Part shown: piece by piece, positions 8,784 through 19,966 of the stretch | Position numbering within the stretch: position 1 is the first letter of the stretch | How the letters are laid out: the number at the start of each line of letters is the position of its first letter | Source: Hyphomicrobiales bacterium | Lineage (GTDB): Bacteria > Pseudomonadota > Alphaproteobacteria > Rhizobiales > Rhizobiaceae | NCBI GenBank assembly: GCA_900465685.1 | Contig: UEGR01000021.1 | Span: 36,302-100,301, forward strand | Direction: 5' to 3' | Length of the DNA stretch: 64,000 nucleotides | The notes under the pieces: generated by a model | What the model saw: only the letters and a program-made list of their open reading frames with translations | Database searches by the model: none | Told to the model about the DNA's origin: nothing | Position numbers and translations under genes: made by a program

Positions 8784-8933
8784 GAACATGTCCTGACCAA
8801 GCATTTCAAGCAATGAGCTTGCAGATGCGCAACGCATTTGGCTCATTCTGGCTCATGCGAAATGCTGCAAATATTGGGGAATGCGAGCCGTGGCCTAACC
8901 GGTGGCCAGCCACGGCCTAAGCAGGAGCGCGCC

Positions 8934-10109
8934 TCAGGCAGCAGCCTTGAGTGCGGCTTTCTGTGCTTCAAAAGCCCAGTCGAGCCAATGGGTCAGTGCT
9001 TCCAGATCGGATGTTTCGACCGTGGCGCCAGCCCAGATACGCAGGCCCGAAGGCGCATCGCGATAAGCGCCGATGTCATAGGCGACGCCTTCTTTTTCCA
9101 GCGCCGTGACGATGCCCTTGGCAAAAGCCGCCTGAGCTTCGGCAGAAAGCGCCGTCACTTCAGGATCAACGATGGTGAGGCACACGGAGGTGTTGGAGCG
9201 ATTTTCCGGCTTGGCGGCCAGATTGGCGATCCATGGCGTCTTGGCCACGAAGGCGTCCAGAACGGCAAAATTGCTGTCGGCACGTCCGACAAGCCCGTCA
9301 AGACCGCCAATCGACTTTGCCCAGTTGAGCGCATCGAGATAGTCTTCCACGCAGAGCATGGAGGGCGTGTTGATGGTTTCGCCAACGAAGATGCCTTCAA
9401 TCAGCTTGCCGCCGGAAGTCATGCGGAAAATTTTGGGCAGCGGCCATGCCGGCTTGTAGCTTTCCAGACGCTCGACCGCACGCGGGCTGAGGATCAGCAT
9501 GCCATGTGCGCCTTCGCCGCCCAGAACCTTCTGCCAGGAGAAGGTGACGACATCGAGCTTCGTGAAATCCAGACGCTGCGCGAAAGCCGCAGAGGTTGCA
9601 TCGCAGAAGGTCAGGCCCTTGCGATCAGCCGGGATGAAATCGCCGTTCGGAACGCGCGCGCCAGACGTGGTGCCATTCCAGGTGAAGACGACATCGCGGT
9701 CGAAATCGACCTGCGAAAAATCGACAATCTCACCGTAAGGCGCTGTGAAGGTGCGCACATCTTCGAGCTTGAGCTGCTTGGTCACATCCGTCACCCAGCC
9801 CGCACCGAAGCTTTCCCACGCGACCATATCGACGCCACGCGCGCCGAGCATGGACCACAGCGCCATTTCCACAGCGCCGGTATCGGATGCCGGAACAATG
9901 CCGATACGGTAATCGGCAGGCACCTGCAGGGTTTCGCGGGTAAGGTCGATGGCGTCCTTCAGCTTGGTCTTGCCGATTTTCGCGCGATGCGAACGGCCAA
10001 GAGCGGCATCGACCAGCGCATTGAGCGACCAGCCGGGACGTTTTGCACAGGGACCGGATGAAAAATTAGGGTTAGCCGGGCGAACTACCGGCTTCGCAAT
10101 CGTCGTCAT
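8934..10109 (-). CDS. serC: Phosphoserine aminotransferase SerC
   Basis: PLP-dependent class V aminotransferase converting 3-phosphohydroxypyruvate and glutamate to phosphoserine; it may also serve pyridoxal phosphate synthesis. Length is 391 residues. The N-terminal phosphate-binding motif [15 protein letters not shown] and the PLP lysine in [16 protein letters not shown] are visible. It resembles the alphaproteobacterial long form rather than the enterobacterial one of about 360 residues. Transcribed toward serA. Its 5' leader folds into three hairpins, one holding the ribosome-binding site, which fits cis-regulation of serine synthesis. Confidence 0.95.
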   Translation of the reverse strand: MTTIAKPVVRPANPNFSSGPCAKRPGWSLNALVDAALGRSHRAKIGKTKLKDAIDLTRETLQVPADYRIGIVPASDTGAVEMALWSMLGARGVDMVAWESFGAGWVTDVTKQLKLEDVRTFTAPYGEIVDFSQVDFDRDVVFTWNGTTSGARVPNGDFIPADRKGLTFCDATSAAFAQRLDFTKLDVVTFSWQKVLGGEGAHGMLILSPRAVERLESYKPAWPLPKIFRMTSGGKLIEGIFVGETINTPSMLCVEDYLDALNWAKSIGGLDGLVGRADSNFAVLDAFVAKTPWIANLAAKPENRSNTSVCLTIVDPEVTALSAEAQAAFAKGIVTALEKEGVAYDIGAYRDAPSGLRIWAGATVETSDLEALTHWLDWAFEAQKAALKAAA

Positions 10110-10110
10110 G

Positions 10111-10175
10111 TTGTTTCTATCCTCTCAGATAGCACGCGTCTCGGTGGGGAGACGTGGCCCACTGATGGGAATAGC
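10111..10175 (-). ncRNA. Structured 5' leader of serC (serC RNA motif candidate)
   Basis: On the minus strand three consecutive hairpins precede the serC ATG: CCCA-tcag-TGGG (10158-10169), CGTCTC-ccacc-GAGACG (10137-10154) and CTATC-tgagag-GATAG (10117-10132). The last hairpin contains the GAGAGGA ribosome-binding site in its loop and 3' stem, seven bases before the start. A cis-regulatory serC motif upstream of serC in Alphaproteobacteria has been described by comparative genomics. Position and multi-hairpin form fit, but I have not matched the consensus base by base. Confidence 0.6.
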
Positions 10176-10271
10176 GGAAAGCGCATTTTTCCACAACATG
10201 GCTTTTCGGGAATATTTTACCCTGAAATTCGACAGGAAGCCGCCAGCCGTAGAACGGTCTTGCAAGAATGG

Positions 10272-10293
10272 AAAAAGGGCCCGGAGGGACCCT
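10272..10293 (-). terminator. Terminator of the first outer-membrane protein gene
   Basis: On the minus strand AGGGTCC-ctcc-GGGCCCT followed by TTTTTCC, about 30 bases past the stop at 10322. Confidence 0.75.
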
Positions 10294-10321
10294 GTCTTCA
10301 GTCAGCTTCTGACAACATGAA

Positions 10322-11011
10322 TTACCAGGTCGTGAAGCGAATACCGGCGCGCAGCTGATGCGACTTGATATCCTTGTCGCTGATCGTGATGCCGTTGCCG
10401 CTGATCACATCGCCACTGCTGATGACACCGTAACGATAGCCGAGATCGAGCTTGATGTTGGAAGCAACGTCGATGCCGACACCTGCCATCAGTGCCCAGG
10501 CAAAGCGATAATCATCGTCGGACTTGAAGTCGCCAGCGCCCGTGTCAAAGCTATAGCGCACATTGGCAAAGCCGAGACCACCACCGAGATAAGGCGTGAA
10601 GCCGGAGAAATTGCCAAGATCCACATAGGCATTGGCCATCATGTCCCAGATGCGGGCTTCGGCTGGGAAGCCGTCCATATCCTGCTTGGAATAGCTACCG
10701 GTCACGTCGGCGCGCAGATAATCGGTGAACTGATAACCGATACCGACCGAAGGCACGAAGTTCTTGTCCAGATCGAAGCTTTCGGAAACGCTGTTTCCAA
10801 ACTGGTCTCGGGCCGTAAGTCCGGTTTTCGAAGAAATGTTATAACCAAGATCGCCGCGCAGATACCAGCCAGAGCCGACTTCCACAGGCTGTGCTTCGAC
10901 GACAGGTTCGTAACCAACGGCATCGAGATCGGCCGCCGAGGCAACGGATGCAACACTGAGACCCGCCAGAGCAACCGCCGACAGGTTGAGAGCACGCCAC
11001 TTCGCAAACAT
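10322..11011 (-). CDS. Outer-membrane beta-barrel protein (porin family, Omp25/31-like)
   Basis: Protein of 229 residues with a Sec signal (KWRALNLSAVALAGLSVASV, cleaved after ASA/AD). A short proline-containing linker precedes a predicted eight-stranded barrel (OMP_b-brl fold) that ends in an aromatic residue (GIRFTTW), as required for BAM insertion. Repeated motifs GWYLRGDLGYN, VGIGYQFTDYLRAD and NAYVDLGNFSGFTPYLGGGLG alternate strand-turn-strand. It is a paralogue of the next gene upstream. Start taken at 11011, with GGGGA nearby; an ATG at 11029 is the alternative. Probable role in envelope integrity; no transport substrate can be inferred. Confidence 0.85.
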   Translation of the reverse strand: MFAKWRALNLSAVALAGLSVASVASAADLDAVGYEPVVEAQPVEVGSGWYLRGDLGYNISSKTGLTARDQFGNSVSESFDLDKNFVPSVGIGYQFTDYLRADVTGSYSKQDMDGFPAEARIWDMMANAYVDLGNFSGFTPYLGGGLGFANVRYSFDTGAGDFKSDDDYRFAWALMAGVGIDVASNIKLDLGYRYGVISSGDVISGNGITISDKDIKSHQLRAGIRFTTW

Positions 11012-11105
11012 GATGAGATCCCCGCTCATAAGAATAGTCTCAATTATGAACGCCTATGGTTAATGCCTGATAAAAATCGGGAGATATTTAAGGAATGCCG
11101 CAAAG

Positions 11106-11133
11106 AAAAAGGCCCGGAGAACCGGGCCTTTGA
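11106..11133 (-). terminator. Terminator of the second outer-membrane protein gene
   Basis: Minus-strand stem AAAGGCCCGG-ttct-CCGGGCCTTT followed by TTCTTTG, 22 bases past the stop at 11155. Confidence 0.8.
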
Positions 11134-11154
11134 CGATCAGATAACAGAGGTGTC

Positions 11155-11991
11155 TTACTTGTAGACGGGGCCATCCACAATGGTCGAAACCTGCTGCGGC
11201 GCGTAAGGCGCGCTCGATCCGCCGAACATATAACGCAGGCCGACGCGGACGTCGTGGATGTCCATGCCCTTGTCATAACCGTCGCCGAGATACTGACCGC
11301 CCTCGAACATCTTGCCGCCGTTGATATGGCGATAGCGATAACCCGCATCCAGCTTGAGGTTCTGGGTCAGATCGACGGAAGCACCAGCCATGAGGGCATA
11401 AGTGAAACGCCAGTTGGCCGCACCATCCACAGAACCGCCGTAACGTGCGTCCTCAATGTCGTTCCAGCGTACGCGGGTTCCACCGATACCGGCGCCGACA
11501 TAAGGCGTGAAGCCAGCAAAGTTGCCGAGATCGACATAAGCATTGGCCAGGATGGACAGCGCCGAGAAATGGCTGCGTTCGTCGGAGGCGCAGGAAGCGT
11601 CGCCGTTACAGGCCGAACCGTAGGTATGGCCCTCGAATTTCGAACGGGTCATATAGTCGACCGTCAGATCGGTACGGAAGTAATCCGTCAGCTGATAGCC
11701 GACACCGCCGCCGATCAGGAACGAACCTTTCAGATCACCTGACAGCGTGTTGCTGCCGAATGTCGAAGGACCGCATTCGCAATTGTCGATGGTTGCATAA
11801 TCCGCGTCCTTGAATTTCGGCTTCGAATAGCCGAGATCGCCACGCAGATACCAGCCGCCAACAGCAGGCGGCGCTACAACCACTTCCGGAACCACTGGCG
11901 GTTCAATCAGATCCGCTGCCAGTGCGCCCGTGGCCATCATGGCGACAGATGCAGCCAAGCCGCCGAAAAAAGTTTTCACAAGACCGTTCAT
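11155..11991 (-). CDS. Outer-membrane beta-barrel protein, paralogue
   Basis: Protein of 278 residues: signal peptide ending in ATGALA/AD, proline-rich linker (IEPPVVPEVVVAPPAVGG), then a barrel with the same GWYLRGDLGYSKPKF, VGYQLTDYFRTDLTVDY and LANAYVDLGNFAGFTPYVGAGIG motifs as its neighbour. An extra cysteine-containing loop (NCECGPSTF, CNGDASC) is absent from the paralogue and could form surface disulfides. The ATG at 11991 is chosen because GGGG lies six bases before it; 12003 is also possible. Tandem duplication and separate terminators suggest independent regulation of two related surface proteins. Confidence 0.85.
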   Translation of the reverse strand: MNGLVKTFFGGLAASVAMMATGALAADLIEPPVVPEVVVAPPAVGGWYLRGDLGYSKPKFKDADYATIDNCECGPSTFGSNTLSGDLKGSFLIGGGVGYQLTDYFRTDLTVDYMTRSKFEGHTYGSACNGDASCASDERSHFSALSILANAYVDLGNFAGFTPYVGAGIGGTRVRWNDIEDARYGGSVDGAANWRFTYALMAGASVDLTQNLKLDAGYRYRHINGGKMFEGGQYLGDGYDKGMDIHDVRVGLRYMFGGSSAPYAPQQVSTIVDGPVYK

Positions 11992-12127
11992 CGTCTGCCC
12001 CATAGAAATATCATAACGCCGGAGCGTTATCCTCGCTTTCAATAGGGACAATAGATTTTAAAAGTTAATTACAACTTAACCTTGTTTTTTAACGATACTT
12101 TTTAATAAATCTTAGAGATAGCTAAAA

Positions 12128-12159
12128 TAAAAATGGCGCGTCAGAGGCGCGCCATTTTA
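12128..12159 (-). terminator. Terminator of glmM
   Basis: AAATGGCGCG / CGCGCCATTT stem with T-rich flank on the minus strand (ATTTTTATTTTA), 22 bases beyond the glmM stop. Confidence 0.75.
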
Positions 12160-12180
12160 ACTATTAAGGTTATTATCAAA

Positions 12181-13533
12181 TCACGCGGCGTTACCCACCG
12201 ACGAAATAACATCAACGATATCGTTAACCACCTTTTCAACCAGAACGCGATCATCGCCTTCCGCCATAACGCGGATGAGCGGCTCGGTTCCCGATGGGCG
12301 GATCACGAGGCGACCTTGCACGCCAAGGCGCTCACGCGCTTCATCGATGGCATGCTTTACATTCTTGTTTTCCAACGGTTTGCCGCCAGCGGTGCGCACA
12401 TTCTTGAGCAATTGCGGCACCGGCTCGAACTTGCGGCAAATGTCGCTGAGCGGCTTTTGGGCTTCCTGCATGACAGCAAGAATCTGCAAGGCAGAAATCA
12501 GGCCGTCGCCCGTCGTCGCGAAATCCGACAGGACGATATGGCCGGACTGTTCGCCACCCACATTGAAGCCGTGTTCGCGCATATGCTCGACGACATAGCG
12601 GTCGCCAACCTTGGTGCGAGCAAGCGTCAGGTTGTGATCTGTCAGAAAGCGCTCCAGTCCGAGATTGGACATGATGGTCGCAACAATGCCGCCACCGGTC
12701 AGGCGGTCGGTATTGGCCCATGATTCGGCAATCACCGCCATCAGCTGGTCGCCGTCGATCACCGACCCGGTTTCATCGACCAGAAGTACGCGATCCGCGT
12801 CGCCATCGAGCGCGATGCCGACATCGGCGCGCAGTTCCTGAACCTTCTTCATCAGGCCAATCGGATGCGTCGAACCGCAATCCTCATTGATGTTGATGCC
12901 GTTCGGCTCGTTATTGATGGTGATGACTTCAGCGCCTAGCTCCCAAAGCGCAGCCGGAGCCACCTTATAGCCAGCGCCATTGGCGCAATCGATCACCACA
13001 CGCAGACCGTTGAGCGCGATGTTGCGCGGCATGGTACGCTTGGCAAACTCGATATAGCGGTAAATATCGCCGTCAACGCGCTTGGCCTTGCCGATTGCGC
13101 CATGGCTTGCCAGCAGCGACGACAGATCGCCCTCAATCAGCTTTTCAATCTGAATTTCGATCTCATCCGAAAGCTTGAAGCCATCAGGGCCGAACAGCTT
13201 GATACCATTATCGTAATACGGGTTGTGCGAGGCCGAAATCATAACGCCGATATCGGCGCGCAGCGAGCGGCAGAGCATGGCCACAGCGGGCGTCGGAATC
13301 GGTCCGAGCAGGAACACGTCCATGCCCGCCGCTGTGAAACCGGCAACCAGCGCGTTTTCCAGCATATAACCCGAACGGCGCGTATCCTTGCCGATCACCA
13401 CCCGCGAAACCTGACCCGAACGACGGAAAATATGCCCCACCGCCATGCCAACTTTCATGGCAATATCCGGCGTCATGGGGAAGCTGTTCGCCTGTCCGCG
13501 AATGCCATCAGTTCCGAAGTATTTCCGTGTCAT
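12181..13533 (-). CDS. glmM: Phosphoglucosamine mutase GlmM
   Basis: Interconverts glucosamine-6-phosphate and glucosamine-1-phosphate on the route to UDP-GlcNAc for peptidoglycan and lipid A. Length is 450 residues, as expected. It opens with [13 protein letters not shown], carries the phosphoserine loop [20 protein letters not shown], the Mg2+ loop DGDADRV, the sugar-specificity loop GGEQSGHI and the C-terminal phosphate-binding loop [12 protein letters not shown]. The ATG at 13533 starts the conserved domain; an upstream frame to 13593 lacks support. It follows ftsH on the same strand, as in many Alphaproteobacteria, but ftsH has its own terminator, so glmM probably has a promoter within 13540-13800. 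Confidence 0.97.
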   Translation of the reverse strand: MTRKYFGTDGIRGQANSFPMTPDIAMKVGMAVGHIFRRSGQVSRVVIGKDTRRSGYMLENALVAGFTAAGMDVFLLGPIPTPAVAMLCRSLRADIGVMISASHNPYYDNGIKLFGPDGFKLSDEIEIQIEKLIEGDLSSLLASHGAIGKAKRVDGDIYRYIEFAKRTMPRNIALNGLRVVIDCANGAGYKVAPAALWELGAEVITINNEPNGININEDCGSTHPIGLMKKVQELRADVGIALDGDADRVLLVDETGSVIDGDQLMAVIAESWANTDRLTGGGIVATIMSNLGLERFLTDHNLTLARTKVGDRYVVEHMREHGFNVGGEQSGHIVLSDFATTGDGLISALQILAVMQEAQKPLSDICRKFEPVPQLLKNVRTAGGKPLENKNVKHAIDEARERLGVQGRLVIRPSGTEPLIRVMAEGDDRVLVEKVVNDIVDVISSVGNAA

Positions 13534-13802
13534 ATGTTTAGCCTTGCGTTGAGCCACGTCGCTATCCCGGTGCCGTCGATATATGCCGCTCATTTCAACC
13601 AGAGCGCAATAGTCGCGCAGGCCCGCAACTTTGACAGCTATTTGACGGGTTAATACCCTAAAATGCCTGTTCTATGCAATTTCGTCTTTGGCAGGGTCAA
13701 AAGCGATCCCGGCTTCTAAAGTTGTATCCTTCAAAAGATCATGCGCCGAAATTGTTAACCGAGCCTTTGCGGCGGTTTGAAGTCGTCAGGACATAGACAA
13801 AA
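13534..13802. other. glmM upstream region, no gene seen
   Basis: About 270 bp between the ftsH terminator and glmM. I see no convincing reading frame or RNA fold. It must hold the glmM promoter if the ftsH terminator is efficient. Confidence 0.5.
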
Positions 13803-13829
13803 AGAAAGCCGGGCGAAACCCGGCTTTCG
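13803..13829 (-). terminator. Terminator of ftsH
   Basis: Minus-strand stem AAAGCCGGG-tttcg-CCCGGCTTT followed by CTTTTTGTC, 22 bases past the ftsH stop. Confidence 0.85.
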
Positions 13830-13850
13830 TCGTCTGTTTGGAATGAGCGC

Positions 13851-15782
<1,932 letters not shown>

Positions 15783-15917
15783 ATCGGGTCCAATCGATAC
15801 CACGGCCATTCCGCAACCGCGGAACGATGTTTCGATCTAACATAGGATCGAAGGAAGGCGTTGCCAAGGCGCGTAACACGCCGCATGGGAGATTCTTCCC
15901 ACTCTGGTTTATAAAAA

Positions 15918-17330
15918 TTAGGAGTTTGGTGAAGATTGGCGACCAATTCGCTTCTCGATCGCCTCGGCCAGCGCGAAATCATATCCCGGCAGAACATGAT
16001 CAAACAGCGCGAAATGCCGTTCCATACGGATATGCGCCGGAAGATTCTGTCCGGGAAGGAATGGCAAAGAGACAATCTTTCCATCCGCATAGACAGCGGG
16101 CAGCACCAGAAGCGTTTCGCGCCAGCGCGCATTTGTTTCAGAAGCGTTTTCTGGAAGAGACGTGGGAGAATCGGCCAGAAAGTCGATCAACGCCTGTCGT
16201 CCGGGCGCCGCGATTTCAAAATTACGGTCGCCTGAATTGAAGAAGCGAAAGCGCCCATCCCAGATGCAGCTGCCACCAGCCGGCAACAATACGGACGGCA
16301 AATTGCGCCGCTCCCGCCGGAAACGATGCGGCAAGCCCTTCGCTCCGCGCTCGATCAGCGCGCCGAAAATGGTCAATCTTTCGTGTTTCTGGTTTTCGTG
16401 TTTTGGGCTTTCGTGCCTCTGGCTTTCGTGTTCTGCCTCGCCCGACAGAATGCGCTCGATGCGCAAACGCTCGGCATCGCCCGGCAGGAATCGACGCCCG
16501 CCTGCCAGAGAAGCCACGAGGCCGGAAAAAAGCCGCCGAACTGTTTCCGGTAAAGCGGCATAAATGGCCGGATCGATTTCCATCCGGTCGCAATCATCAA
16601 CCTGCAGACTTGCAGGATCGGCCAGTGCCGCAACGAGAGCAGCATTGTCGCGCTTGCGTGCCGCGCTCGCCAGAGCCACCTGCGCCAGAACGATCTGCGG
16701 ATCGGCATCGGCAGCAGCGCCTTGCCGGACACGCGGGCGTTCATAGTCGGTATTGGCGTTGCTCGGATCGTCAACCCAGCGAATATCTTTCGCTGTCAGC
16801 TCATCCCGCAGGGCCTGCCGCGAAACCGAAAGCAGCGGGCGGATCAGCTGCACAGACCCTTCCAGCCATGACTGGGGCGCCATGGCGGCAAGCCCCCTCG
16901 CCTCGGCGTGGTGACTGCGCTCCTTGCGCATCAGGAAAGTCTCAATCTGGTCATCCTGCGTGTGGCCGGTCACGATCACGCTGGCACCCGCTTCATGCGC
17001 AGCCTGAACCAGAAGCCGGTAGCGTGCGCTACGCGCCGCTGCGGCCAGCCCCTGTGACGGCTTGGGATCGTCCCATGCCAGAATACGGTGCGCGATGCCG
17101 TGCTCACGGCACAGCGCGCCGACATATTCAGCCTCCTCGGCTGATTCGGCGCGCAAGCGATGATCGATGGTCACTGCGAGAAGTGCAGGACGAGGATCGA
17201 GCGTCGCCAAATGATCCTTTAGCAGGAAGAGCATTGCCAGCGAATCGCTGCCGCCGGAAACGGCCGCAATGACGGCCTTTGCTTGATCCAGTTGAAAAGG
17301 TTTAAAAATATCAGCCGGGGAAAGCCCCAC
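15918..17330 (-). CDS. tilS: tRNA(Ile)-lysidine synthase TilS
   Basis: Modifies C34 of the minor tRNA-Ile with lysine so that it reads AUA. The PP-loop ATP-binding motif [11 protein letters not shown] is near residue 25, and [14 protein letters not shown] follows. I prefer the GTG at 17330, which has GGAG seven bases upstream; a TTG at 17345 directly abutting the cpoB stop gives five more residues. Length is 470, somewhat long for the family. Around residues 298-317 it contains 3.5 copies of a five-residue repeat HE[SN]xx, encoded by 15-bp tandem repeats (16379-16438). Coupling with cpoB is likely because the genes nearly touch. Confidence 0.93.
   Translation of the reverse strand: MGLSPADIFKPFQLDQAKAVIAAVSGGSDSLAMLFLLKDHLATLDPRPALLAVTIDHRLRAESAEEAEYVGALCREHGIAHRILAWDDPKPSQGLAAAARSARYRLLVQAAHEAGASVIVTGHTQDDQIETFLMRKERSHHAEARGLAAMAPQSWLEGSVQLIRPLLSVSRQALRDELTAKDIRWVDDPSNANTDYERPRVRQGAAADADPQIVLAQVALASAARKRDNAALVAALADPASLQVDDCDRMEIDPAIYAALPETVRRLFSGLVASLAGGRRFLPGDAERLRIERILSGEAEHESQRHESPKHENQKHERLTIFGALIERGAKGLPHRFRRERRNLPSVLLPAGGSCIWDGRFRFFNSGDRNFEIAAPGRQALIDFLADSPTSLPENASETNARWRETLLVLPAVYADGKIVSLPFLPGQNLPAHIRMERHFALFDHVLPGYDFALAEAIEKRIGRQSSPNS
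16379..16438. repeat. 15-bp in-frame tandem repeat inside tilS
   Basis: Four 15-bp units begin tttcgtg: tttcgtgtttctggt, tttcgtgttttgggc, tttcgtgcctctggc and tttcgtgttctgcct. Read on the minus strand they encode [15 protein letters not shown] and HER. Because the unit is a multiple of three, copy-number change would not shift frame. Confidence 0.85.
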
Positions 17331-17345
17331 GAAATAACTCCGCAA

Positions 17346-18863
17346 TCAGCACTTTACACGTGTGCGTTCTTCGGCAACGCGCTTCAGAATGGCGGGAGCC
17401 GCTTTGGGATAACGTTGCGGGATCTGCTCGAAAGTCGCGCAGGCAACGTCGTGATTGTCCATCTTCTCAAGCGTCATGCCGAGCTTGAACATGTTTTCCG
17501 GCGCGCGGCGCGAATCGGGATAGTCGCGTTGCGTGTCGATGAACACGGTTGCAGCTTCCGGATAGCGACCCTGACCGTAAAGCGATTCGCCCAGCCAGAA
17601 GCGGGCTTCCGCGGTCTGCGGATCAGCCGGATAGCGCTTCACATGCTGGCGGAAACCGGATTCGGCCGCCTTGTAGTCGCCCGACATCAGATACTGATAC
17701 GAGGCCTGATAGAGCGTGTTCGGATTATCGCCCGATGGCAGCGAGGCCACAGCCGTGCCGTTCTGCGCATTGCCCTGCCCAGCGGAACCTTGACTACCGG
17801 GCAAGCCGCCCTGTTCGACCGGGCGCGGAGCGGCATTGAGCGAATCGCCGATTACATTGCCACTGGAATCAAACCGGATGGAGCCCAGTGTCTGCGGCGG
17901 CTCGCCGCGCTGGGGGCCACCCTGCGTCAAGACGCCGGAACCAGTGGCAAGAGAATCGGCGCCAATTGCGCCCGATTGTGCAGTCTGCGGTGCTTCCTGT
18001 GCCGGCGTCCGGTCCGAGATGGAGCCGTCCTGACCGGCATCTGCGGAAACCCCGGCATCGGGATTACCAGTGGTGCCGCCATCATAGGTGTTCTGGCCCA
18101 TATTGCCGGTTGAACCGGCGCTGGCGAGAGCGCTGCCATCGCCTGCACCACCGCCGTTGCGGTCGCCCGTGTCGGCGCGCTTGCCGGTCTCCAGGAACTG
18201 GAAACGCTGCTCATATTCTTCCTGCATTTTCTGCATCTGATCCTGCATTTCGAGGATCTGGAAGTTCATGGCCTCAGCACGCATGCCCAGCGTATCGGCC
18301 ATGCTGGCAGGATCGCCTGCGCCCTGTGCGCAAAGATCAGCGCCCGGAGCCGGGGCAACAGCAGGCTGGCCTGCCTTATTTGCAGCCGGTGACGCGACAC
18401 CATTCTTCTTTTCGAGTTCCTCGAAGCGGAATTCGTTGTCTTCCTGCGATTTTTGCAGCTGATTGTCGGTGAATGCGATCTGGGCGTCCACATCCTCGAT
18501 CTTGCCAGTGAGGTTGCGTACCAGCTCCTGCATCATGCCGGGGCTCTGGTAGCCGCCATTCTGCGCCGAAGCGCCGCCGCCACGCATGGCGTCATCGAGA
18601 ATTGCGGTCGAGCCGACGCTGACGCGATTCTGACCGCCGCCCTTGCCCTTTTCGAGAGCCTGAAAACGACCTTCATTATCGCGATGGATTTTCACCATCT
18701 TGTCGCGGAGCTGCAAGATCTTGCTGTAAGACTGCGCGTTCTGATGTGCGAGATTGCACACCTGCTGCGAATACTGGTTTGCACCCGGATCGCCAGTCTG
18801 CGCCAAAACCGGAGCACTCGCCAAAAGCGGCAGCATGGCAATTGCCAGTGTCACTTTCCTCAT
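17346..18863 (-). CDS. cpoB: Cell division coordinator CpoB (YbgF), long form
   Basis: Periplasmic partner of Tol-Pal that links outer-membrane constriction to peptidoglycan synthesis. Signal peptide: KVTLAIAMLPLLASAPVLAQ. Two coiled-coil stretches (about 25-75 and 120-155, plus MQDQMQKMQEEYEQRFQFLE near 220) replace the short trimerisation helix of the E. coli protein. A low-complexity G/N/Q/S linker and C-terminal TPR repeats follow (NTLYQASYQYLMSGDYKAAE, AEARFWLGESLYGQGRYPEA, PENMFKLGMTLEKMDN). At 505 residues it is about twice the length of E. coli CpoB. The start at 18863 has GAGGA five bases upstream. It follows pal in the tol cluster. Confidence 0.92.
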   Translation of the reverse strand: MRKVTLAIAMLPLLASAPVLAQTGDPGANQYSQQVCNLAHQNAQSYSKILQLRDKMVKIHRDNEGRFQALEKGKGGGQNRVSVGSTAILDDAMRGGGASAQNGGYQSPGMMQELVRNLTGKIEDVDAQIAFTDNQLQKSQEDNEFRFEELEKKNGVASPAANKAGQPAVAPAPGADLCAQGAGDPASMADTLGMRAEAMNFQILEMQDQMQKMQEEYEQRFQFLETGKRADTGDRNGGGAGDGSALASAGSTGNMGQNTYDGGTTGNPDAGVSADAGQDGSISDRTPAQEAPQTAQSGAIGADSLATGSGVLTQGGPQRGEPPQTLGSIRFDSSGNVIGDSLNAAPRPVEQGGLPGSQGSAGQGNAQNGTAVASLPSGDNPNTLYQASYQYLMSGDYKAAESGFRQHVKRYPADPQTAEARFWLGESLYGQGRYPEAATVFIDTQRDYPDSRRAPENMFKLGMTLEKMDNHDVACATFEQIPQRYPKAAPAILKRVAEERTRVKC

Positions 18864-19082
18864 TGTTGTCCTCATTCCCTATTGCCCCTGCGAGTTTACA
18901 ATGAACAGGATGATCGAGTGCCGCGCCTGAATGCTTGCTGAACATGCCATACCGCACGGCCAGTTCCGCTTTTAGAGCAAATCCGTGAAAAGCAAAGATG
19001 CTTTCCCTTAATCGTTCCCACTATGACAGGGGCGACTTCGGCCAAAGTTTGTCGAAATGCCTGATCAACAGACATGAAAACG

Positions 19083-19111
19083 AAAAAAGCGGCCCGAAGG
19101 CCGCTTTTCTC
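19083..19111 (-). terminator. Terminator of pal
   Basis: Minus-strand stem AAAAGCGGCC-ttcg-GGCCGCTTTTTT, 27 bases past the pal stop, separating pal from cpoB. Confidence 0.85.
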
Positions 19112-19137
19112 TGAACGCTGTTGTGCGTTTACAATTA

Positions 19138-19647
19138 TTAGCTGCCAGCGCCGTTGAGAACGGTAACTGCGCGGCGGTTCTGAGACCAGCACGAGTCGGC
19201 ATCGCAAACTGCGACCGGACGTTCGTTACCATACGAGATGGTGCGCATACGGTTGGTCGGCACGCCACGCGAAGCGAGGAAGTCGCGGGTGGCGGCAGCG
19301 CGACGCTGGCCGAGAGCGAGGTTGTATTCGCGGGTACCGCGTTCGTCAGCATGACCTTCGACGGTGATCGAATACTGCGGGTAACGCTGCAGCCACTGGG
19401 CCTGCTTCGAAAGCGTCTGCTGTGCGTCTCCGCGGATCAGCGACGAGTCGAGATCGAAGAAGATGCGGTCGCCGACATTGACCGTGAAGTCCTGCGCCGA
19501 GCCGGGCGTTGCCGCGCCTGCACCGCCGAGGCCGAGATCACCGGCATTGTTCGGGAGATTCTTCTTGGATGCGCAACCGGCGACGGCGAGCGACATGAAA
19601 AGGGCAATAGCGATCGGGCTACGTGCAATCGACTGGATGCGGCGCAT
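19138..19647 (-). CDS. pal: Peptidoglycan-associated lipoprotein Pal (Omp16)
   Basis: Outer-membrane lipoprotein of 169 residues. The signal ends in a lipobox LAVAGC, so the mature protein begins at the cysteine near residue 24. A short linker leads to an OmpA-like peptidoglycan-binding domain: ITVEGHADERGTREYNLALG with the diaminopimelate-binding D and R, then the RAAATRDFL helix and the QNRRAVTVL end. The Brucella orthologue is the Omp16 antigen. The start at 19647 has AAGGAG nine bases upstream. It anchors the Tol complex (tolQRAB upstream) to the cell wall. Confidence 0.97.
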   Translation of the reverse strand: MRRIQSIARSPIAIALFMSLAVAGCASKKNLPNNAGDLGLGGAGAATPGSAQDFTVNVGDRIFFDLDSSLIRGDAQQTLSKQAQWLQRYPQYSITVEGHADERGTREYNLALGQRRAAATRDFLASRGVPTNRMRTISYGNERPVAVCDADSCWSQNRRAVTVLNGAGS

Positions 19648-19905
19648 GGGCCGAGGCTCCTTAAGATTTGATGTTCCTGCGTAACCAACCAATAATCATA
19701 TCGAGGTTAATGCAGGCTCAAGAAGTATGGTTAATATTGTCTTGAGACCAAATGCAACCGGCGTTTTCCGGTTGCCATTCTGTTTTTAGGCCTTGATGGC
19801 AAAATGCGGCAGAAACACGGCTTTTGAGGTCGATTGTGGCAATCGCCGCAAAGACAGGCCAAAAACATCGCATAACGCGCTCTAGACCGCTGCCAGCGGG
19901 CATGG
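19648..19905. other. tolB-pal intergenic region
   Basis: About 260 bp between the tolB terminator and the pal start. No gene is seen. It should contain the pal promoter, since tolB ends in a strong terminator. A short palindromic remnant (cgcgctctagaccgctgccagcggg) lies at about 19877-19900. Confidence 0.5.
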
Positions 19906-19938
19906 AAAAGGCGCGGGACCAAAAATCCCGCGCCTTAA
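19906..19938 (-). terminator. Terminator of tolB
   Basis: Minus-strand stem AAGGCGCGGGA-tttttgg-TCCCGCGCCTT followed by TTCC, about 30 bases past the tolB stop. Confidence 0.85.
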
Positions 19939-19966
19939 TCTTTTTTATGATTCTCCGAAGCTCAGC

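Noticed and set aside
8838..10061. 407-codon frame opposite serC
   Set aside because: A shadow frame with no start signal; serC has full family motifs.
16379..16438. CRISPR-like short repeats in tilS
   Set aside because: Units are only 15 bp, directly adjacent without spacers and in frame with tilS.
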